IMG/VR virus record: IMGVR_UViG_3300017743_000005
Coordinates: 1-64,000 of that record
DNA from: a virus
DNA: 64,000 nt
Strand: one strand, 5' to 3'
How positions within the stretch are numbered: the first letter of the stretch is position 1; each line of letters starts with the position of its first letter. The position numbers and the translations under genes were made by a program. Below are positions 1 to 7,532 of the stretch, piece by piece. Under the pieces are notes generated by a model. The model did no database searches. It was not told the DNA's origin and saw only the letters and a program-made list of their open reading frames with translations.

Positions 1-3000
1 CAATCGAACTTCCAAGTCCACCAACAGATTGTGCAATTTGTGCCAATGACAATGCCGTCAATGCACCTGCAAGTGAGTATATAGCAATGGATGCCATTCC
101 AAGTTGTCCTGCCATTCCAGCCAATTGACCAAGATATTCAACTGATGATTCTAATCCTCCACCGAGAACTTCAAGTCCAAGACCTGCTATTAATGCAGCC
201 GCACCAAATGCAATCAACGAACTTGCCATGATTGCCAAACTAATTGCTCCGATAATGATGAAAGGTAGTAAAGGTCCCAATGCAGCCACGGCAAGGCCAA
301 CTGCAAACAAGTTCTCAACTGCGTTACCAGATAAATCATTCAATGCGTCAGCAGTTAAACTCAAACCAAGACCAAATAATGCCATCCCCACACCTGCAGC
401 TAGTAGTGCTATTGAAAATGGAATCAATGCAACTGTCATAATACCTATTGCAATTGCACCGAGTGCTATAAATGGGATCATTAGTCCCACAAGTGAAACT
501 GCCATTGCTAGATCAATCAATAATTCAGGTGCTTTTGCATCACGAAGCATTTTAAATCCAAGTCCAACCAACGCAACTCCAGCACCAAATGCCAACATTG
601 CGATAGATAGTGGTATTAATGCTACACCTAAAATTGCCAATGCGGCTGCAGTAGTTAATATCAACGGAGTTAATGGAGCAATTAGTGCCATAGCACCTGC
701 GAACAATAATAATCCCATAGCTGCTTCAGGTAACTCTCGTAATGTATCCATAACCAAACTCATTCCAATGCCAAATAATGCGACTCCTGCACCGGCAATT
801 GCTATACCAATTCCAAACGGAATTAATGCTAAACTAAATATTGCCAATCCAATTGCAGCCATTGCCATTATTGGTGCAAGCATTGCCATTATACCAATAA
901 ACATTCCAAATCCAAGTGCAGCCGCAGGAAGTTCTCCTGAGATGTCTACAAGTTGTTTTACTCCAAATGCGAATATTGAAATACCAATACCAGCTGCGAG
1001 CAGACCCACCGAAAACGGAATCAATGCAATTCCAAGAACTCCAATTGCGATTGCAGCTGCCAAAAGTAACGGAGACATAATTCCAATGAATGCAAATGCT
1101 GACCCAAGTGCATATATCATGCCTATATCACCCATAGACATTGATTGTATTGTTTCTATTACTTTACCAAACGCAGATGCTATAATATTAACTGCCGTGG
1201 CAAATGCCATAGCTGCCAATCCAAATACAAGCATAGCACCACCAACTGCAGCTAATGCTCCTGCACCAGCAAGAATAAGAGGAGAAAATTTACCAAGTAG
1301 TCCGGCAACAACTGCAAGTGCCGTGATAGCACCGATTCCAAGCAATACTGCCGAAAACGGAACATTTGCAAACATTTGAAAAGCAAATGCAGCCGGAATT
1401 AACGCAGCTCCTAATATAGCAACCGAGGCAGCCCCACGTATCATATCAGCACTTCCTTTGCTTAATGATTTTGATATAAATACCAATGCACCAATTGCAA
1501 CAAGGCCTTTGACAACTCCACCCCATGTTACTTCACCAAATTCTTGAAATGCTTTAGCAGATATATACAACGCACCAGCTAATATTGCCAATGCTCCGGC
1601 TGCTTTTAGCAAACCAGTTGTATCTATTTTCGCAAATTTATCAGCAAATCCAGGTCCTTTATTTGCACCAGGTGTTGCTTTTGGTGTTGCTGATTTAACA
1701 GGATCTCTTCCAAATGCACCTGTGCCACTTGGTGTTGGACCACTTGGTGCTGGTGTTCCCGAACCACCAAACATTCCTTTTACTTTATCACCGAGTCCAC
1801 CCATTAAATTCAATGCACCCTTTGCCATTGTTGATAATCCACCAAAAAAAGCAGATGCAGCTTTACCTGCTCCACCGAATGCTAATGCAGCCACCACCCC
1901 AATTGTTCCGATTATCGTAATTGCCGTACTTCCAAAGTTACTGAATCGTTCTTTTAAACGATCTGTATCTCCTGTTATAGCAGCTATTAAATCACCGATT
2001 AATGCAAATGGAGCAACAATAAACTTTAATAAAAATCCAATTGCTTTTAATATAGGTACGAGTGCCGACATAAATCCATTTATCACAGGCAACAATGCTT
2101 CTCCTAATTCAACCATCATTTGATTAAATTGATTTTGTAAAGCATTCATTTTTTCTTGTTGAATTTCACGTGCCATTCGTTCTTCGGCACTTTTTGCTAA
2201 ACTTTTTTCTTCACCTCCACGAAGTGCTTCAAGTTGTTTTTGGTATTTTGCCGCCAGTTCTGGATTTTCACGTGCAAACTCAGCATTTTCTTTTTCAATT
2301 TTGTTCATTTTGGTGAGTTCTTCAACACTCGTTCCAAGTGCTTCTGCCAATGCTTGCTTTTGCCAACGATTCATTTTATCGTATCCACCCATCTCTTTCA
2401 TGATACGAAGTTGTTCTTTTTGCATACCTGCCAAGTCACCCTCCATTGCAAGTTGTCGCATCTTTCCAAAATTCACATGACGTCCCATCATGCTTGCTAA
2501 TTTCATTTCCGATGAAATACTGCTTTCAAAATCAAGTAAATGACTTGCAGTTTTGGCAGCCGAATCTAAACTACTTCCCATTCTTCTTGCTTCTACGGCT
2601 GCGGCTGCCAAGTTTCTTGGCATATTACCAATTGCTAATATTGCATCTTCACTTGCATTTGCAACATCTTCCATAACTTTTCCAGCCGGAACTCCTGCCA
2701 AATTACTTAATTCAGCAGTTGCTAATGTTAAATTCTTTGCTACTTCATCACTAGGAGCCCCCATTTCCATAAACTTAACTAATGCACCGGCAGCTGCGTC
2801 TTGACTTATTCCAAGTCCTGCACTTAATTTTGAAACTAATTCTATTTGTCCACGGGTAACATGATTAACATTTCCAAATTCTTCTACCAATGCTTTTGCC
2901 GATCCAACTGCATCTTCTATACTTACTCCAAAATATGCCAATTCTTTATTTACCGATATTGCATCTTTTTGAATTTGTTCCATTGCTCCATACGATAAAC

Positions 3001-4126
3001 CAAGTTCATCACGAAATTCTGCGGTAGTTTTTTCAAGTGCCTGAAATCTTGAAAATGCCAATGCCAATAATGCTACTATACTTCCAATTATTAACACAGG
3101 ACCTGTAAGTACCGACGAAATCATTCCACCGATACCACTCATAGCACCCACGAAATCGTCTGCACCTGCTTTTAATGAATCTGATAGAGTTGCACCGGGT
3201 TTGGCAGCCTCTTGTTGCATTTTTAGAAAACCGTGTGTGAATTTTTCTTTTACTATCTTGGTTGCTTCTTCTAAAGGTTTTTGTACACTTGTTGCTAGTA
3301 TTCCTCCTATAAGTGGAATTTTTTTAATTGTATTTAAAATTCCACTTTGCATTGCATCTATTTCACTGTGAAATTCTTTAATTAAATCTTTGTTATCCTC
3401 AAGAAGTTCTTTCATATTATCCCCAAGTCCTTCTATAATATTTTCTAAATCAGAAGTTACATCGAGATGTTCTTTTGCAGTTTTTATTAATTCACGTGAA
3501 TTTTTAGTTATTTCCATTCGCATATCATATATGCTTTTATCCTGACCCAGTAAATCAGTTGCTTTGGATAGTTCTTCGTCTCTTAATTTAACAAGTGCTG
3601 TTTGTTGTCCTGCTATATCTGCAATCCGTGTTTTTTCTAGTTCAATAGAGTAACCTATTTCTCTGACTATATTTAATTGATCTGCATATCCTGCATCTGT
3701 TTTTTCCATCAAAGAAAGTTTTGTTTGTGAATTTACTAGTTCACTTTGCAAATTTGGTATAAGTTTCTCATGTGATTCTGCTATCAAATTTTGTGCATTT
3801 GCAATTCTGTCATTTAATGAAAACATTTGTTGCAGAATTTTTTCTTCAAGTTCGTGTTCGGTATTTGCTTTCGTTAATTCACGTGTAATTGATAATGACT
3901 CATTTTTTATTTTTTCATACATAGCAGCCGATGTAGTAAGCTGCGTGGATAATTGTTTTACTTTATCACCTCCTACAATATTTATAGCAGAATCTATTTC
4001 ACCTGAATTTAAATTTTCAGTAATTTGCTTTGTAATATCGTTAATTTCAGATTGGGTGGGTAATAACCCACCTTCAATTGATTTTTGAAGTTGTGAAGCA
4101 AAACTATGTATGTCACTATCTTCCAT
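1..4126 (-). CDS. Tail tape measure protein (partial, C-terminus beyond left edge)
   Basis: A frame opens at ATG 4126 (MEDSDIHSF) and stays open to base 1, so at least 1375 residues are encoded and the stop lies outside the window. Residues ~1-240 are polar and helical, typical of a coiled coil. A hydrophobic stretch near 285-310 precedes a region resembling the phage tail tape-measure core (~320-600). A Gly/Pro-rich linker sits near 780-830, followed by very hydrophobic tandem repeats of about 66 residues. Tape measure proteins set tail length and line the tube before DNA ejection. The place fits: it is the last gene after sheath, tube and tail chaperone, starting 3 nt after the 85-residue gene. 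T4 gp29 is 590 residues, so the tail should be much longer than that of T4. Identity is from architecture and context. Confidence 0.85.
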   Translation of the reverse strand, partial: MEDSDIHSFASQLQKSIEGGLLPTQSEINDITKQITENLNSGEIDSAINIVGGDKVKQLSTQLTTSAAMYEKIKNESLSITRELTKANTEHELEEKILQQMFSLNDRIANAQNLIAESHEKLIPNLQSELVNSQTKLSLMEKTDAGYADQLNIVREIGYSIELEKTRIADIAGQQTALVKLRDEELSKATDLLGQDKSIYDMRMEITKNSRELIKTAKEHLDVTSDLENIIEGLGDNMKELLEDNKDLIKEFHSEIDAMQSGILNTIKKIPLIGGILATSVQKPLEEATKIVKEKFTHGFLKMQQEAAKPGATLSDSLKAGADDFVGAMSGIGGMISSVLTGPVLIIGSIVALLALAFSRFQALEKTTAEFRDELGLSYGAMEQIQKDAISVNKELAYFGVSIEDAVGSAKALVEEFGNVNHVTRGQIELVSKLSAGLGISQDAAAGALVKFMEMGAPSDEVAKNLTLATAELSNLAGVPAGKVMEDVANASEDAILAIGNMPRNLAAAAVEARRMGSSLDSAAKTASHLLDFESSISSEMKLASMMGRHVNFGKMRQLAMEGDLAGMQKEQLRIMKEMGGYDKMNRWQKQALAEALGTSVEELTKMNKIEKENAEFARENPELAAKYQKQLEALRGGEEKSLAKSAEERMAREIQQEKMNALQNQFNQMMVELGEALLPVINGFMSALVPILKAIGFLLKFIVAPFALIGDLIAAITGDTDRLKERFSNFGSTAITIIGTIGVVAALAFGGAGKAASAFFGGLSTMAKGALNLMGGLGDKVKGMFGGSGTPAPSGPTPSGTGAFGRDPVKSATPKATPGANKGPGFADKFAKIDTTGLLKAAGALAILAGALYISAKAFQEFGEVTWGGVVKGLVAIGALVFISKSLSKGSADMIRGAASVAILGAALIPAAFAFQMFANVPFSAVLLGIGAITALAVVAGLLGKFSPLILAGAGALAAVGGAMLVFGLAAMAFATAVNIIASAFGKVIETIQSMSMGDIGMIYALGSAFAFIGIMSPLLLAAAIAIGVLGIALIPFSVGLLAAGIGISIFAFGVKQLVDISGELPAAALGFGMFIGIMAMLAPIMAMAAIGLAIFSLALIPFGIGIAIAGAGVALFGIGMSLVMDTLRELPEAAMGLLLFAGAMALIAPLTPLILTTAAALAILGVALIPLSIAMLAFGAGVALVGLGFKMLRDAKAPELLIDLAMAVSLVGLMIPFIALGAIAIGIMTVALIPFSIALLAAGVGMALFGLGLSLTADALNDLSGNAVENLFAVGLAVAALGPLLPFIIIGAISLAIMASSLIAFGAAALIAGLGLEVLGGGLESSVEYLGQLAGMAGQLGMASIAIYSLAGALTALSLAQIAQSVGGLGSSI
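210..1110 (-). repeat. Tandem ~66-residue hydrophobic repeats in tape measure
   Basis: On the minus strand the pattern ALIPFSI/ALIPFGI/ALIPLSI followed by a Gly/Ala-rich helix returns at about 415, 607, 815 and 1014 (plus coordinates). Spacing is about 200 nt. A weaker copy lies near 213 and a divergent one near 1350. The copies differ in sequence, so this is an old protein-level repeat. Confidence 0.7.
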
Positions 4127-4129
4127 ATA

Positions 4130-4387
4130 TTAAATTTCGATATAATCTTTTACGTTTGGGTCTTTTGCTAATGCTTTTTTTAAATCTTCTTTACTTGACA
4201 ATCCAATTCTTTTTAGTTCTTGACGAAATTTTTCAGTATTATCGATATACTTTTGTAAAGAATTTGCCAAACGAGGATCTTCTAATTTGCTTTTTCCGAT
4301 TTTTCTTGCTTTGCCTTTAAAAACTGCATTTACCAACCCACCTATAAATTCATTTAATTGTTGTTCTTGTTCTGTTATATTTTTCAT
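4130..4387 (-). CDS. Small unknown tail protein (85 aa)
   Basis: This 85-residue, lysine-rich, mostly helical protein (starts MKNITEQEQQLNEF, ends DYIEI) lies between the gp26-like chaperone gene and the tape measure gene, with only 3 nt to the tape measure start. I do not recognise the family. Its place suggests a tail assembly role such as a helper of tape-measure folding. A hairpin and a TATAAATA octamer lie in the 95 nt upstream, so it may be transcribed together with the tape measure. Confidence 0.7.
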   Translation of the reverse strand: MKNITEQEQQLNEFIGGLVNAVFKGKARKIGKSKLEDPRLANSLQKYIDNTEKFRQELKRIGLSSKEDLKKALAKDPNVKDYIEI

Positions 4388-4406
4388 GTCGTTTTTTATT
4401 TTATGT

Positions 4407-4414
4407 TATAAATA
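4407..4414. promoter_or_regulatory. AT-rich octamer upstream of 85-aa gene
   Basis: TATAAATA on the plus strand (TATTTATA in gene sense), 20 nt before the ATG at 4387. It is one of a set of such octamers placed just before late genes. A promoter role is inferred only. Confidence 0.3.
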
Positions 4415-4447
4415 CAAAAAGTCGTATATATTGATAAATATACGACT
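4415..4447 (-). terminator. Probable rho-independent terminator after tail chaperone
   Basis: Inverted repeat 4420-4428 / 4439-4447 (arms AGTCGTATA / TATACGACT) with a T-rich tract on the gene-sense 3' side (CTTTTTG). It lies between the end of the frameshifted chaperone frame (4483) and the next gene (4387). Confidence 0.5.
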
Positions 4448-4482
4448 CCTGTAAATTAAGTTAAACGATTAACTAAATAATT

Positions 4483-4731
4483 TTACCTAAATTTGCTTGG
4501 CATATTTGACTTACTTGGCATACTACCTGGTGACTTAGATTTTGCCGATGCCTGTGCTTTTTCAACTTGTTCATTTTCTTTGTTGCGAATGTCGACAAGT
4601 TTTCTGATATAGAATCTGCGAAGGTAAATTGGTAGATTATACACAACATCTTGTGTAAAACCTCCTTGACTATAATATGCGAGGTTAAATACCTCTTCGT
4701 GTAGTTGAATTCTATATTCGGGTGGAAGGGT
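4483..4731 (-). CDS. Frameshift extension of the tail chaperone (gp51-like position)
   Basis: This open frame is in the +1 frame relative to the 311-residue gene and directly overlaps its end. It reads TLPPEYRIQLHEEVFNLAYY onward for 82 residues, ending PSKFR with TAA at 4485-4483. It has coding character: acidic-aromatic start, a YIRKLVDIRN helix, then a Lys/Ser/Pro tail. The frame opens after TGA at 4761-4759 and has no ATG, GTG or TTG until GTG at 4644-4642, which would discard about 30 coding-like residues. The likely route of translation is slippage at the T7 run at 4732-4738, giving a product of about 387 residues. In T4-like phages gp51 is the partner of gp26, and its identity here is by position and pattern only. 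Confidence 0.65.
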   Translation of the reverse strand, partial: TLPPEYRIQLHEEVFNLAYYSQGGFTQDVVYNLPIYLRRFYIRKLVDIRNKENEQVEKAQASAKSKSPGSMPSKSNMPSKFR

Positions 4732-5647
4732 AAAAAAAGTCGACCCCCAATGGGATCGTCATCCTTTCTTCGTATCCAGTATCCTCTGATTCAAAATTAA
4801 ACGTCATATCCAAATCAGGAGTATTTTCCTTGATATGTTCACGAAATGCCAAACTATCACGTGCAAGTAGTTCACGATCAACAAATTGTTTGATAGAATT
4901 ACGATCATCGTTTCCATCAATTGCTTTAATTACATACTTCAATCGTGTAGTAACCTCACTTGTTTCGTTTTTGTTTTTTGTAAACTTTTTCATTGCTTTC
5001 AGTTCGGCATCAATGTTTTGTTCATCTTTATGTGACAACAAACTCCAATGAACTTTCTTTTTGCAAAATGGAAGTTCAAACTCAAACAAATTAGATCCAC
5101 GTTCGTGATTACCAAATTCAAATTCTTTTGCTTCAATTTTAGATAAATCAATTACATCTTGCACATCTTCGTTCGTAGATGGGTCTTTAAACTTGATATT
5201 ATAGTCTTTTCCGTATGCAAGAATACGAGCAGCTATAAAAATAGCATTTTTATCACCAACCAATACATCATTAAGATTGACACCAGGAGTTGCGATTAGT
5301 GCTTCTAGAAGTTTATCAAGAACGACTCCTTTTTTAATTAAATTCTGACTTGTAAGAATATCTTCCTCACGTGCAGTCATGTATTTAATATCAATTTTAC
5401 CAGAAGCAAGTGGAGAAGTTGATTCATAGAACCACCCCTTACTTGGTAGATCAACAACTTCAGTTGGGTATTCTACCTTCTGAACAACATCCGTTGACTT
5501 ACTTGCAGTTGAAGAATGTGTCTGTTGTGTATTTTCAGTTGCCGTGTTGGTCGTTGCACTTTTAGTTGCACCCGATGCGTTATTGTTTCGTTGTAATGCC
5601 TCTCTTACTTCCTGAGGAATATCTACTTTATCATTTTCGTTTGCCAT
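4712..5647 (-). CDS. 26: gp26-like baseplate hub/tail chaperone protein
   Basis: This 311-residue protein has a Ser/Thr/Asn-rich N-terminal ~60 residues. A core follows with VDLPSKGWFYE, KYMTAREEDILTSQNLIKKG and GDKNAIFIAARILAYGKDY, the pattern I know from the T4 gp26 family (T4_baseplate). gp26 acts in assembly of the hub/tape-measure initiation complex and is not an enzyme. The gene lies after the tail tube gene and before the tape measure gene, where tail assembly chaperones lie in long-tailed phages. The last codons GAC TTT TTT TAC carry a T7 run, and an 82-codon coding-like frame continues beyond the stop in the +1 frame. This protein may therefore be the short form of a pair. Confidence 0.75.
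   Translation of the reverse strand: MANENDKVDIPQEVREALQRNNNASGATKSATTNTATENTQQTHSSTASKSTDVVQKVEYPTEVVDLPSKGWFYESTSPLASGKIDIKYMTAREEDILTSQNLIKKGVVLDKLLEALIATPGVNLNDVLVGDKNAIFIAARILAYGKDYNIKFKDPSTNEDVQDVIDLSKIEAKEFEFGNHERGSNLFEFELPFCKKKVHWSLLSHKDEQNIDAELKAMKKFTKNKNETSEVTTRLKYVIKAIDGNDDRNSIKQFVDRELLARDSLAFREHIKENTPDLDMTFNFESEDTGYEERMTIPLGVDFFYPSTRI
4732..4738 (-). promoter_or_regulatory. Candidate ribosomal slippery site (T7 run)
   Basis: Gene-sense GAC TTT TTT TAC CCT at the end of the gp26-like gene (codons for D303, F304, F305, Y306). A +1 (or -2) slip on the seven Ts joins F305 to the downstream TLPPEY frame. The hexa/hepta-T run and the absence of a downstream start codon are direct observations. 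Slippage is inferred. Confidence 0.55.
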
Positions 5648-5684
5648 AATTTGTAACCTTTTAAATTGTATAATTTATATATAC

Positions 5685-5692
5685 TATAAATA
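5685..5692. promoter_or_regulatory. AT-rich octamer upstream of gp26-like gene
   Basis: TATAAATA on the plus strand, gene-sense TATATTTATAGT, 38 nt before the ATG at 5647. Same motif as before the tube gene and others. Promoter role inferred. Confidence 0.3.
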
Positions 5693-5727
5693 TACATATA
5701 TACAATGGCAAGTTTTTTTTGCAATGT

Positions 5728-6072
5728 TTATGATTTTAATGCAAACTTTAAGATATCTGCGTGTTCACTGTAATCAAAAAATTCTTTGTCTTTTTTATTT
5801 TTCCAAGACTTGTATAAAAGTATTCCAAGTTTAGCATCACTAATTACAATTTCCTTGCCACCCTTGGTTACAAATTTCATTCTACCCGATGTAGTGTCTA
5901 CATCATAGTTTCTTTGTAATGTTCCTTTTCTAACATGACTCAATAAAAACTTAAGCAGTGAATTCATAGCAGAATTCAAGCCTTCGTTGATATCATGTTC
6001 TTTGTATTCACTTTTAATTTCGCAAAAAAGTTCATTTACTATTTTATTAAAGTTATTTGTATTCATGATCAT
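5728..6072 (-). CDS. Unknown protein (114 aa) between tube and chaperone
   Basis: This 114-residue protein begins MIMNTNNFNKIVNELF and ends KFALKS. Residues ~60-90 (GRMKFVTKGGKEIVISDAK) look like a short beta hairpin, and the rest is helical and charged. There is a second ATG at 6066, and no clear Shine-Dalgarno distinguishes the two. It follows the tube-gene terminator (6088-6119) and so probably has its own promoter in the AT-rich stretch before it. The family is not recognised. Position suggests a late tail protein. Confidence 0.65.
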   Translation of the reverse strand: MIMNTNNFNKIVNELFCEIKSEYKEHDINEGLNSAMNSLLKFLLSHVRKGTLQRNYDVDTTSGRMKFVTKGGKEIVISDAKLGILLYKSWKNKKDKEFFDYSEHADILKFALKS

Positions 6073-6087
6073 AAATATATATTTATA

Positions 6088-6119
6088 AAAAAAAAACTTC
6101 CCATTTGGGAAGTTTTTTT
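6088..6119 (-). terminator. Rho-independent terminator after tail tube gene
   Basis: Perfect stem ACTTCCC (6096-6102) with GGGAAGT (6107-6113), loop of 4, followed in gene sense by a run of about 10 T. It sits 28 nt downstream of the gp19 stop. Confidence 0.85.
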
Positions 6120-6146
6120 AAGTTTAAAAAACTGGAAAGTTTTTTT

Positions 6147-6638
6147 TTAGTATTGGAGAATTGCGTAATCGTATGAAAGAGTAAGTTCAACCGTTGAAAA
6201 CTCACCAGTTGCCCAATCAAGTGTACCTGGATTCATTGCGTTAACAAACGCACCTTTTATTGTCCATTCTTCTACGTAGTCACCAACGGGTCCTAGAACA
6301 TTAATTGTGAGGTCTTTTTTATAGAAGTCGGCATAACCATTTCTTCCTGTTACCGATTCATGTGAAAGACGAATCCATTCCATTGCAGCCTGTGCTCCAG
6401 ATGGAACTACCGGATCATAAAGTGTTATTGAGATGTCCTGCCACTCTGCTTTACCTGCTCTAAGTTTTCTTTTGATATTGATATGATCAATTGTTTGAAC
6501 ATCAATATTAAGATTCGGTCTTGCCGTTGCTTTAATAAGATAAGATGGAAGACCATCGATATACATGATAAAACGATTTTGTGTCTTCGGTTCAAATGCC
6601 GTAAAGAACATTTCCTGTGTTTCAACTACTTGTGCCAT
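6147..6638 (-). CDS. 19: Tail tube protein gp19
   Basis: A 163-residue protein, the same size as T4 gp19 (163). Features of the tube family are visible: the N-terminal strand NRFIMYIDGLPSYLIKATARP, a central INIKRKLRAGKAEWQDISITLYDP loop-strand, and the C-terminal VELTLSYDYAILQY. Hexamer rings of this protein stack to form the inner tube through which the DNA passes. The ATG at 6638 has a GGAG Shine-Dalgarno site. The gene has its own terminator, as expected for a protein made in very high copy. Confidence 0.93.
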   Translation of the reverse strand: MAQVVETQEMFFTAFEPKTQNRFIMYIDGLPSYLIKATARPNLNIDVQTIDHINIKRKLRAGKAEWQDISITLYDPVVPSGAQAAMEWIRLSHESVTGRNGYADFYKKDLTINVLGPVGDYVEEWTIKGAFVNAMNPGTLDWATGEFSTVELTLSYDYAILQY

Positions 6639-6676
6639 AATTTTATTTCTCCAGTTTTTGTGTTTAAATTATATTC

Positions 6677-6684
6677 TATAAATA
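6677..6684. promoter_or_regulatory. AT-rich octamer upstream of tube gene
   Basis: TATAAATA on the plus strand, gene-sense AATATATTTATAGA, 39 nt before the gp19 ATG. Candidate late promoter element, inferred from recurrence. Confidence 0.35.
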
Positions 6685-6756
6685 TATTACTAATTTTTGA
6701 AAAGTTGTTTTTTTCCTTTAATAATAATTATTTACAACATACAAAAATATATGTAT

Positions 6757-7449
6757 TTATTTTTCTTTTCTTAGTTTTTGACCAACTATTTTTGCTGACC
6801 CATATAAAACTGCCCCAACGAACTGCATATGTTGTGGTCCTGGCCAAGGAAATGATAATCCTATAACTCCCGTTGCGAACAATGTTAATAGTGCCATACC
6901 CTCTGGTCCTGCAAACAATTTACTTAATGTAAAACCCCCACCGAGAGCAAGAATCATATCAGTCATATCAAAATCATAATCTGCGTTGCCTGTGAATGTC
7001 ATGTTTAACCAAATATAAATTAGTATTCCAGCAACTGCCATACCTGCAATTCGTTTTGTCTTTGGGTGTTTTGCTAAAAACTCATCTAGTTCTTTTAGTT
7101 TTTGCTCTGTCCATTTACCAACCTTTGTACTTGCGATATATTCACCAATTGCTTTAATAACTTCTTTATATGCCTTGAATCCTGCTTTTACAATGGAGAA
7201 TAACTTGGACATACTAAATTTTATTTTAGCAAAAAACTTGAATACAATTTTATTTTTAAACAATTTTATTAAATCGAGTAATTTTACTTTAACTAAAGAT
7301 TTTAATTCAGATATAAACGACCATATTTTTTTCAACGAAGACGGAATAACCACTTCGTTTAATTTAGTTTCATTTGTAATTTGAATAGAGTCTACAAATT
7401 TGCAAAATTCAGTATATTGAATTTCGGATACGATTTCTGTTAAATTCAT
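6757..7449 (-). CDS. Predicted membrane protein between sheath and tube genes
   Basis: From ATG 7449 (MNLTEIVSEIQYTEF) this encodes 230 residues. The longer frame back to 7494 would start inside the sheath-gene terminator hairpin, so I prefer 7449. The N-terminal ~130 residues are helical and lysine-rich. The C-terminal part has three hydrophobic segments (KRIAGMAVAGILIYIWLNMTF; MILALGGGFTLSKLFAG; MALLTLFATGVIGLSF) and a basic end (KLRKEK). It could insert in the host inner membrane or act in tail assembly. No family is recognised, and the place between two major tail structural genes suggests late expression. Confidence 0.65.
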   Translation of the reverse strand: MNLTEIVSEIQYTEFCKFVDSIQITNETKLNEVVIPSSLKKIWSFISELKSLVKVKLLDLIKLFKNKIVFKFFAKIKFSMSKLFSIVKAGFKAYKEVIKAIGEYIASTKVGKWTEQKLKELDEFLAKHPKTKRIAGMAVAGILIYIWLNMTFTGNADYDFDMTDMILALGGGFTLSKLFAGPEGMALLTLFATGVIGLSFPWPGPQHMQFVGAVLYGSAKIVGQKLRKEK

Positions 7450-7458
7450 TTCCACGAC

Positions 7459-7466
7459 TATAAATA
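7459..7466. promoter_or_regulatory. AT-rich octamer upstream of membrane protein gene
   Basis: TATAAATA on the plus strand, gene-sense TATATATTTATAGT, only 10 nt before the ATG at 7449 and just downstream of the sheath-gene terminator. The leader would be very short if this is a promoter. Confidence 0.25.
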
Positions 7467-7477
7467 TATACCAATGC

Positions 7478-7511
7478 AAAAAAAGACCCTCCATTCGGAG
7501 GGTCTTTTTTT
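7478..7511 (-). terminator. Rho-independent terminator after sheath gene
   Basis: Stem GACCCTCC (7485-7492) with GGAGGGTC (7497-7504), 4-nt loop, A-run and T-run on the two sides. It begins about 22 nt after the sheath stop. Confidence 0.9.
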
Positions 7512-7532
7512 ATTTTTATTTATAATTACAAA

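Noticed and set aside
228-1379. 383-aa plus-strand open frame rich in Ala, Ile, Pro and Asn
   Set aside because: It is the antisense shadow of the hydrophobic tape measure repeats; no ribosome site and composition mirrors the sense codons.
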